Source of the DNA: Paenibacillus sp. LHD-117
GTDB lineage: Bacteria > Bacillota > Bacilli > Paenibacillales > Paenibacillaceae
NCBI RefSeq assembly: GCF_030929555.1
Contig: NZ_JAVFVT010000004.1
Coordinates: forward strand, 186,001-250,000
Direction: 5' to 3'
Length of the DNA: 64,000 nucleotides
The notes under the pieces are model-generated. The model was not told the DNA's origin. It was given only the letters and a program-made list of their open reading frames with translations, and ran no database searches. The position numbers and the translations under genes are program-made. Below, one piece after another: positions 24,159 to 33,100 of the stretch; the stretch's first letter is position 1; each line of letters opens with the position of its first letter.

Positions 24159-25214
24159 TTATGATTTCAAAGCGTTGACATGATGGGGTCTGCCGACCGG
24201 CTCGCTGTAGGATTTGTTGTCGCTGTCGACCAGGTTGCTTTCGCCGTTCACCCGGATTTGAACTTCGTCATCGCCCGTCGTTTCCGTCAAGGACAGGACG
24301 ACCGCTTGCAGCATCTCGGCCGGGAGCTGATGGCCCGGCTCGTAAGCTGCATCCTCGAGATCGACGATGACGACGCCGTCCTTTTGCTCGATGCTCGACA
24401 CTTCCACATCCGGCAGGATGACGCTGTTTAGTTCCTTCTTGTTAAGCGGCCCTGCGATCAGCTCATCCATGGCGGCTAGCGCCGGGGAATCGGACCGCGA
24501 GATCAGCCGCGTGACCGGCACGTAATATTGTTCGTCGCTCAGCGTCTCGGCCGAGAAGTACAACGTGACCGGAGACGAATTCGCAATGTTGACGCCGTCC
24601 GCCGCTTCGATGTTGATGCCGATGCTTCGCGTCAATTGGCCGTCGATCGGATAACCGGCTTCCGGCATTTCCGTCAGAAGCTGGCCTTCCACATACAGCT
24701 CGACGCCTTCCACGCCGCTCATGGCAGTCAGCGTCCATGTGATCGCTTCTACCATGTCACGCTCGTCTGCAGCGTTGTAACTGACGAACGGTTCGGAAAA
24801 ATCCACTTTGGCGATGCGCTGTTCCTTGTCGTACTCGTAGGACAAAATTTGAGTGCCTTGCGGAATCAGCGCGCGGAAGTCCTCCGGCAGCTCGGCTGCG
24901 TACGTGCCGCCTTCCACCATCAACTCCATCGCCTTCTGTCCGGGCTGCTCGTTCTCCCCGTAAGTGACCGGGATCGAGATCGGCGCCAAATAACCATTGC
25001 GGTCCTGCAGATATACCGTGAGACTAGAGCCATCCGCTTGTCCGTCCGGCGAAACCTGTCCGGTCGGGTCGCCCTCTGTCTCCTCGACCTGAGACGGCGG
25101 CGGATCGATCGTTTTGCTCGTTTGCTGCGAGAACAGGCCGCATCCTGCCGTTATGACCGGCAATACGAGTACAGTGGCTAAAGTGGTATGGCGAATCCAT
25201 CTTTTTTGAACCAT
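24159..25214 (-). CDS. gerM: GerM-type sporulation/germination lipoprotein
   Basis: The 351-aa product has an N-terminal lipoprotein signal (LVLPVITAGC, lipidated Cys about 25) and two GerMN domains (about residues 70-190 and 210-330) with the repeated pattern V-T-x-Y-F/L and M-x-x-L-x-x-G. GerM in Bacillus is needed for sporulation and cortex synthesis and supports the engulfment-channel complex. ATG at 25214 is preferred (GGGGAGGA upstream) over the extension to 25268. It heads the gerM-rph-rdgB group and is divergent from the PgpA-like gene. It marks the organism as a spore-former. Confidence 0.9.
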   Translation of the reverse strand: MVQKRWIRHTTLATVLVLPVITAGCGLFSQQTSKTIDPPPSQVEETEGDPTGQVSPDGQADGSSLTVYLQDRNGYLAPISIPVTYGENEQPGQKAMELMVEGGTYAAELPEDFRALIPQGTQILSYEYDKEQRIAKVDFSEPFVSYNAADERDMVEAITWTLTAMSGVEGVELYVEGQLLTEMPEAGYPIDGQLTRSIGINIEAADGVNIANSSPVTLYFSAETLSDEQYYVPVTRLISRSDSPALAAMDELIAGPLNKKELNSVILPDVEVSSIEQKDGVVIVDLEDAAYEPGHQLPAEMLQAVVLSLTETTGDDEVQIRVNGESNLVDSDNKSYSEPVGRPHHVNALKS

Positions 25215-25345
25215 GATTACAATTCCTCCCCAATGAATATTGCCTGTCGGCTTTGTACAACTCCTCATTTGTAGTACTATGTATACGAGCCCTTCCCCGT
25301 TTTAGACCAGTTTTGTCCACAAAATCATGAGGGGGTACAAAGAAG

Positions 25346-25885
25346 ATGAGCAATCCGGAATTGTATAGCCTGAATAGCCGCAAAGTCGCGGAAGCAACCG
25401 AGGAATGGCTGGCGAAAAGAGGCGTGACGAAGCCGGAAATCGCCGAGCTCGTGCATTTCCTGCAGAAGGATTATTTCCCCGAGCTGACCATTGATGAATG
25501 TATCGTCCATGTCGATGCGGTATTGTCGAAGCGCGAGGTGCAGAACGCTGTTTTGACCGGCATCCAGCTGGATATGTTGGCCGAGGAAGGCAAGCTGCTC
25601 GCTCCGCTGCAAGAGATGATCAAACATGACGAAGGCCTGTACGGCTGCGATGAAATATTGGCTTTATCGATCGTCAATGTGTACGGCAGCATCGGATTTA
25701 CGAACTTCGGGTATATCGACAAGTTGAAGCCCGGTATCCTGGTTCGTCTGAACAGCAAGTCGGACGGGGAGATCCACACGTTCCTCGACGACATCGTCGG
25801 CGCGATCGCGGCATCGGCCGCCAGCCGAATCGCCCACCGCAAGCAAGCGGAGCGCGAAGGGGCAACGACGCCTCCTCTGGACTAA
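25346..25885 (+). CDS. PgpA/YutG-like phosphatase family protein
   Basis: The 179-aa protein belongs to the phosphatidylglycerophosphatase A-related family (Bacillus YutG, older name LtrC). Conserved stretches are LTIDECIVHVDAVLSKREV, YGCDEILALSIVNVYGSIG, and HTFLDDIVGAIAA. Family members are proposed to dephosphorylate phosphatidylglycerophosphate, but the Firmicutes version lacks obvious membrane spans and its activity is uncertain. ATG at 25346 follows AGGGGG. A bidirectional terminator follows. Confidence 0.82.
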   Translation: MSNPELYSLNSRKVAEATEEWLAKRGVTKPEIAELVHFLQKDYFPELTIDECIVHVDAVLSKREVQNAVLTGIQLDMLAEEGKLLAPLQEMIKHDEGLYGCDEILALSIVNVYGSIGFTNFGYIDKLKPGILVRLNSKSDGEIHTFLDDIVGAIAASAASRIAHRKQAEREGATTPPLD

Positions 25886-25899
25886 ACCGATCCAAAATA

Positions 25900-25954
25900 A
25901 AAAGCGGAGTTCGCCTCCGTGCCTCGCAGGCACGCGGCGATTCCGCTTTTTTTT
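25900..25954. terminator. bidirectional terminator between pgpA-like gene and glpX
   Basis: AAAAGCGGA...CGTGCC pairs with GGCACG...TCCGCTTTT in a long stem with T-runs on both sides, as expected for convergent genes. Confidence 0.85.
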
Positions 25955-25955
25955 A

Positions 25956-26927
25956 TTACGACATCACTTGCAGCAGAGGTTTGTTCGGCAAGTAGTGGAG
26001 CGAACGGACGAACCTGACCGTTCTCGTTTTGGCCCTCATGACGATGGAATGGGTCTCCGCGCGTTCGTCCGGGAAGTAACGGACGCCGCCGAGGAATTCG
26101 CCGGGCGTGACTCCCGTCGCCGCGAAAATGACGTCCTCCGTGCCCACCATATCCTCCATCGTCAGCACCTTGTACGGCTCCGCGATGCCCATGGCGATGC
26201 AGCGGTCGTATTCCGCAGCGTCGGCCGGCATTAGCCTCGCTTGCAGCTCGCCCCCCAGGCACTTCAGCGCCGCTGCGGCCAGCACCCCTTCGGGCGCTCC
26301 GCCCGAGCCAACGTACAGATCGATGCCCGCTTCCGGGAACGCCGGAGCCATCGCCCCCGCCACATCGCCGTCGGATAAAAATTTAATGCGGACGCCGACC
26401 TTCCTGAGCACCTTGACGATAGACTCGTGGCGCGTACGGTCGAGGATCATGACCGTGAGGTCGGATACCTTCTTGTTCAACGCTTCGGCCGCTTTGCGCA
26501 GCGTCGTCTCCATCGGATCCGTGATATTCAGCTTGCCGACGAGCAAAGGCCCGTAAGCCAGCTTCTCCATATACATGTCCGGCGCGTGCAGCAGCTGTCC
26601 CTTGCCCGCGACCGCGATGACGGACAACGCGTTGTTCAACCCTTTCGCAACAATCTCGGTTCCCTCCAGCGGGTCGACCGCGACGTCTACCTCGGGTCCG
26701 TTCAAGCTGCCCACTTCCTCGCCGATGTATAACATGGGCGCCTCGTCCATCTCGCCTTCGCCGATGACGACCGTGCCCCGAATGGACACGGAATCGAACA
26801 TCGACCGCATCGCGGCCGTCGCGGCTCCGTCCGCGCCGTTTTTGTCCCCTCTGCCCATCCATGGCGCCGATGCCAAAGCCGCCAGTTCCGTTACCCGTAC
26901 AATCTCAAGCGCCAATTCTCTCTCCAT
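25956..26927 (-). CDS. glpX: fructose-1,6-bisphosphatase class II
   Basis: The 323-aa product is a GlpX-type bisphosphatase that removes the C1 phosphate from fructose-1,6-bisphosphate in gluconeogenesis. Visible family motifs are GRGDKNGADGAA (residues about 21-32), VVIGEGEMDEAPMLYIGEEVG, and the metal-binding VDPLEGT. VGSGGAPEGVLAAAALKCLGG carries the substrate-binding loop. It is a single-gene unit; the 258 bp upstream are AT-rich and include the glucanase terminator. Confidence 0.95.
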   Translation of the reverse strand: MERELALEIVRVTELAALASAPWMGRGDKNGADGAATAAMRSMFDSVSIRGTVVIGEGEMDEAPMLYIGEEVGSLNGPEVDVAVDPLEGTEIVAKGLNNALSVIAVAGKGQLLHAPDMYMEKLAYGPLLVGKLNITDPMETTLRKAAEALNKKVSDLTVMILDRTRHESIVKVLRKVGVRIKFLSDGDVAGAMAPAFPEAGIDLYVGSGGAPEGVLAAAALKCLGGELQARLMPADAAEYDRCIAMGIAEPYKVLTMEDMVGTEDVIFAATGVTPGEFLGGVRYFPDERAETHSIVMRAKTRTVRFVRSLHYLPNKPLLQVMS

Positions 26928-27133
26928 TCCGCTCTCTCCCCGTTTCAGCTCTTATCGTCTTCTCAAAGCTTATGCGAATTAATACTCCTGATCGTTATTT
27001 ATTATGTAACATATATTTTAATGTGACGCAATATATAAGCGTGTATTTTCATTAAAACATCATTTTTATTATGTAGAATCGGTGAGAGATTGAAGTCGAT
27101 GGGATCGACTTCGCCGGGGGGACTCGCTAAACG

Positions 27134-27168
27134 AAAAACAGCCCCCCTGAAAGAACAGGGTGAGGCTG
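27134..27168 (-). terminator. terminator after the giant glucanase gene
   Basis: Read leftward, CAGCCTCACCCTG pairs with CAGGGGGGCTG and is followed by TTTTT. It ends the transcript of the SLH/GH16 gene. The remainder of the gap up to glpX is AT-rich and holds the glpX leader. Confidence 0.8.
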
Positions 27169-27185
27169 CTTTCGATTGCCATTCA

Positions 27186-30100
27186 TTAACTCGCGTAAAT
27201 TTCGACCTCGAAGAGCGATGGTCCGTATGGCGGGAATCCTTTGTCGGTGATCCGGATGCGGACGTAACGCCCGGTTGCCGGCTCGTCGAGCATAATCGTT
27301 TCTTTGTACGGGGAAGTCAATTCCCGGTTAGCCGAATAAACGGTTTCCCATTCCCCGCTATTGGCGCCAACATCGCTGCCGGCCGCGGCGGTTTGAATCT
27401 CGAACGTCTTGCCGTAGGCTCGTTCCCACGTTAACGCCAATCGGGAAAACGACTGCTCGCTGCCGAGATCGATGTAGATCCATTCCTCCGCGAACGAAGT
27501 CGTCTGATTCTGGCTCCAGTTCGCCTCCCACCGTGAGCCCACATCGCCATCCGTCAAATTCGACAGAAGAAACGGTGCATTGAAGCTGGACACGAAGGCG
27601 GACTTGCCAAGCGCCAAATTCTCGGAACCGGGATCCGTGCCGGGGTCCGTCCCCGGATCGGTGCCGCCGCCGCTTACCGGCATGCCGTATGCTTCGAACT
27701 CCCAAAGCGAGTATCCCCACGGCGTTCCGCGCACGGTTCCGTACATGCGCAGATGTCTCGCTTCTTGGCCGCCCAGCGCGATCTCGTCCAGCCCTCCGTT
27801 GCCGTTTGCCTCAGTAAACAAATCGGTCCAGTCGTCCTCGCCCGGAACGGCCGCCGTCGACGCTTGCAGCTTATAGGCCTTGGCGAAGGCGCCCTCCCAT
27901 TGCAGAACGACGGCATCCAGCGCGTATACGCCGCCGAGGTCGATCGCGAGCCATTGCGGGTCGGCGCCCGCCGCGGATTCCCAGCGCGTTCCGGCATTGC
28001 CGTCGAATGCCCGCGCCGCGGCTCCCGCCTCGCCTGCCGAGCTGGAGGCGCTTGCGCCCGAGTCGCGGCCGAGCGCGATGTTCGCCGCCGCTGTGAGCAC
28101 CTTTTGCCGGACTTCGTTCACGCCGTAGCCCTGCGCTTCGATGGCGATGGTATACGTACCGATCGCGGGGAACAGCTCCGCCGCAAGCGTCGCTTTGCCC
28201 GCTTCGATCGCGACTTGGTCTTGCGGAGCCTCGACGCCGTTCACGTACACGCTAGTCACCGCGGCGCGCCATTCGGCGTTGTCCGCGAACGTCAGCGTGA
28301 TCGGCTGCCCGATTTTGTTGTCCGTGGCATCGGACGCGAGCACGGGAGGCGATTTCACTTCCTTGATCGATACGTTGTCGAGGAAGACGGTATGCTCCGC
28401 GTCCGGCGTCGTCAGGGCGCCGCTGACGATGTTGCCAAGCAGGAATTTCAGCGTCAGTTTTACGTTGCCCGCCGGTCGGAGCGTCGTCTTGTGCACGTCC
28501 GCCAGGTTTGTCGTCAAGTCGTACGTAACCGATTGGTTGTTGTTGTAGCCGCCAAGCTCCGCGACGATCGGCCGGTTCGCCGTCGCCCAAGCGTTAAAAC
28601 GCAGTTCGTATGTCTTGCCGGCTTCCAGCATAATGCCGGACTGGTTGAATTGCGTCGACCAGCCGATCGGAACGTTCCAGGTCGGATGCATGCCGCCGTG
28701 CCAATGGATGACGGCTTTGGCGACGCCGTTCTCTGCCGTTACCGTGGAGTCGCCGCCTTCGCCCTCCCAGATTTCCCAGCTCGATAACCCTTGCGCCATG
28801 CCGCCGTTCAGCACCAGATTGCCGTCGCCCGCCAGCATCTGCTGCCGAACGGTCACATCGGCGTAGCCGGCTGCCGCAATCGCGATCTCGTACATGCCTT
28901 CTTCGCCAAACGCGCTTGCCAAGATCGTCAGTGCACCGTTAGACGCCTCGTAAAGTCCCGCATCAATCTTTCCGCCGTTTACCAATATCTCCGTGATCGC
29001 TTCCGCCCAACCCGCTGCCGGGGAATAAGGCAACACTACGTCTTCTCCGATCCGGTTATCCGCCCTGTCCGCCATTACCGTTGCCGGTTGCAAAAGCGGC
29101 GCGTATTGCACCTCCAGCTTTACGTTATCGATCCATACATCGTGCGCTCCTGCGGGGCTGTTTGGCGTTTTGCCCATCATGAACTTGAGCGCCACATTCT
29201 CGTCCAGCGGCATGCGGAACGCGAATTCGAAGCGAGACGTCTCCGGCGAAAGGCCGAGCGAACCCGAAAAGAACCGGCGAACGTACGAGGCGTTCTCGAG
29301 CGAAACTTCGATGTCGCGGCTCACGCTGGCTCCCGCGTCGAATGAAAGGATGTAAGTCAAGCCGCCCTCCAGCTGCAGACCGGACTGATTGAGCATCACG
29401 TTCCAACCGGCAGATCCGACATTGGAGATGCCGATCCGTCCCGTACCGTCCGCATCGCCGAACGTCGCCGCTCCGCCTTGCGTGAACGGCTCCCAGCCGT
29501 TCAGGCCAAAATGGAAATCCCCGTTGCGGATCGGATACAGTTCCACGCCCGTGAAGTCGACGTTGCGGTTGGACATGCGGATCAGCTTCATGTTGTCGAG
29601 GTAAACGTCCGCATCCGAGCCCCCGAGGCCGATTTCCAGTATCGCTTCCCGATCCGTCACGCCAGCCGGCATATCGAACGAAGCAACATCCAACGTGTTC
29701 CGTTCTGTGCTCAATTGTACGGCGAACGGACCCGCGTAAAGCGTACCGTCCTTGCCCTTCAGCCATACGGTGATATCGCGCGCGGCATCGGTCCAAGCGT
29801 CCAGCGTCAGCTTATAGGAATCGGTTTGGAGCAGCTGAATCCCTTTTTGCCTCAGCACGATGTCCGAGGCGGCCGTTCCGCCGCTTGCGATCTCCGCCGT
29901 CAAAAACCGCTCCGCGGGATCGACTCCAAGTTCGGCCGATGCCGCACCGGACGTCGCGGCGCTCCAATATTTCATCCGATCCATCGTGCCGAGATCAAAC
30001 GATCCGTTATAAACATGGTTGCCCCCGTCCAGCGGCTCCTTCGGATCGTCCGGCGAGCTCACCATGTCGATCTCTTCGACGCGGACATTGCCGATCCAGA

Positions 30101-33100
30101 CATCGTTTGTGTTTTGCCCGACGTTGAACTCGAGGCGAGCGGCAGCGTTCGTGTCTCCCGTCATTTGGAACCGGAACGCGTAGGATCGGAATTCCTCGGT
30201 CAATCCCGCATCGAAGTTATCGGAGTAGATCGCCCAGTTGCTGCTGGCATCGCCGCCAAACTTGATGCTGATGTTACGATCCGCCGAAGCTTTGGCATCA
30301 AACGTCAGCTTATACGACTTGCCCTTCACGAGCGTCAAATATTGAATGAGCTGCAGCGCGTAATTCGCGTTGCCTCCCGCCGTCAAGTCCAGCTTCGCGA
30401 AGGCGGTCTCGCCGATTTCCTCGACGCTGGCCGTGCCCGAGCCGGCGAACTGGTTGTCATGGAGAAAGTTCCAAAAGGTCGGGTTCATGTCCGGCGTCGC
30501 GTCGGTCACGCTCGTAATGCCTTGCCCGTAATCGGCGTCATGAATAAAGCTGCCGTCGATCGCTGGTTTCCCGCCATCCGGGAATTCGTCTTCCTCGAAC
30601 TGCGGTTCGACCGGCTCCATATACGATCTGCCCGTTAATTCATACACGCGGACGTAATCGACTTCCATCGACGCCGGAAACGCGTTCGGATCCGGCAGGC
30701 GTCCGCCGTCGTAGTTGCCTCCGACCGCGAGGTTCATAATGATATAAAATTCCTTGTCGAACGGAGCCGGGTAAGCGTATTTGTCCGGCTGCCCCGCTCC
30801 CCAGCTATGCCAATCGTTGATCGTCTGATACAGATTGCCGTCGACGTACCATCTGATCTCGCCAGGCTCCCACTCCACGGAATACGTATGGAAGCCGGTA
30901 AAATCCTCGCCCTCCGGGAATACGTAATGCGAGCCCGTCGCTTTGTTGTTGGGACTGTTCTTGCCGTAATGGATCGTGCCGTCGACCGTGCCCGGCAGGC
31001 GGCCCCTGGCTTCCATGATGTCGATTTCGCCGGAGGAAGCCCAGCCTCCGTATTCGGAATCCTTCGGCATGAGCCAGAACGCCGGCCATAACCCTTGACC
31101 TCCGGGCAGCTTCATGCGTGCTTCGAATTTGCCGTACCTTTTGCCGAACGTCGGCGACGTCCAGAGCCTGCCGGACGTGTACGTCTTGCCGCCGTACGAC
31201 TCCGGCTTCGCTTCGAAGAACAAGCTGCCCCCGTCGACCTTCACGTTTTCCTTCTTATAATATTGCAGCTCGTTGTTGCCCCAGCTGTCCAGGCCGTATT
31301 GCGAGCCGGTTCCGAGCTGATACCCCCATTTGTTCAAATCGATGCCGTTGCCGTCCAGGTTATCGCCAGTGCCGTCGAACTCGTCGTTCCAGACGAGCGT
31401 CCACATTTCTTCGGCCAGAAGCTCTTGCGAGACGGACGCAGGTTCGAAGCCCGTCGCTTTGACCGTAACTTCGTACGCTCCCGCTTCGCCAAACGCCTCG
31501 GCATCCAGCGTCAGCTTGCCAGCGGACGCAGCATAATCCGATGCGCTCAACGCGGTTCCGTTCACAAGCACCGCGTTAATCGCGCCGCGCCAAGCGGAAG
31601 AGTCCGCGAACGTCAGCTCCAGCGCCTCGCCGACCACGTTGCCCGTCACGTCGGGCGATAGCGCTGGAGGATTCGGCAATCGGATATCGTTGCCGGAGCG
31701 AGCCTTCTCTCCGGCCGCTTCCTTGGCCCCTTTCAGCTCGAATCTCACGTTGTCGACGAAAATATCGTGGTCGGCCGTCGCGTCCTGGCCCGCCATCTTG
31801 CCGAAGAGGAATTTCAGGCTCGCCGTGTCGTCCGCGGCTATCGTAAATTCGTAATTGTACGATTGCGTAAAATCCTCCAGCCGCACGGACTGGTTGAGAT
31901 AGCGGAAATAGGCCGCGTTCTCCGCCGTCAGATCGATCATTCGAGGCAGCGTGGAACGCGCGTCGAACGACACGATATACGTTTTGTTCTTCTTCAGCTC
32001 CACAGCGTCCTGCGAGACAACAATGTCCCATGGATGATTGCCGGCATGCATCACGGCTGCGCGCAGCGCCCCGTTGGCGCCCGTCACGGTTGCCGCGGAA
32101 GGGCCGTCGTAGACGCCCTGGACATGGGTGTTCCAGCCGGCCAGCCCTTGGTCGAAATAGCCGTTGGCCGCCAAAAACGTCTTTTCCCTTGCGCCTTTCA
32201 GTTCGACCTTCACGTTATCGACGAAGACGTCGTGCGCGCCGATCGCGGCTGTGTCCGTCAGTTTGCCGAGCAGCATCTTGAAGGAAGCCGTCGCGTCCGC
32301 TTGCACCGGCAATTCATACGTAAACGTCTGCCATTGATTCGTCAGCGAGACTCGCTTCGACAGAAGCCGGGTGTTGCCGTAATCGATGACCCATTCCGCT
32401 TCGCGGTTAACCGACGAACGCGCATCCGCCGATACGACATACGTCTGTCCGGCTTTGAGCCCAAAATCGGTCTGCATCAGCATGACGTCCCAAGCGTTGT
32501 TGCCGGTGCTCGACACGTAAGCCTTCATGGCCTCGTCCTGCACGGAGAACGACGTTGCTTGGTCCCACCCGTCGTAACGCCCCTGTACATGCTCGCTCCA
32601 ATGCTGCTTGCCGTTTGAGAAATCGCCGTTCTTGAGCGGGAATTGATCGCCCAGCGGAAGTTCGCCGACATTGTTGTTCGTCAGCCTGACGAGCTTCACG
32701 TCATCCATCGTCACGCCCATTCCCGATCCTCCGAACAGCAGGCTCAGTACGGCATTCCGGTCCGTCTCTCCGTTCATCCGGAGGTCGACCGTATAGGTTG
32801 CCATGCCACCTGCTTGTAGTGCCGCCTGCCCTTGCGCGTGCAACATCCCGTCCAGTGAGGTCAGCGCGACGTCCACCGTTCTCGCCGCGGAAGCTTTCGC
32901 CCGGAAAGTCAATCGATAATCGTTGCCTTTAATTAGCTCGATTCCGCGTTGGCGGAGCGCGATATCGTCCGCCGCGCTGCCCGGTCGCAAAACTTGTAGC
33001 GACAGCTCCCGCTCGTTCGGATCGACCGAGACATCGGCTTCGGCGCCGCTCGCCTTCTCCAATTGCCAATACGTAAACCGGCTCATGTAGCCGAGATCGA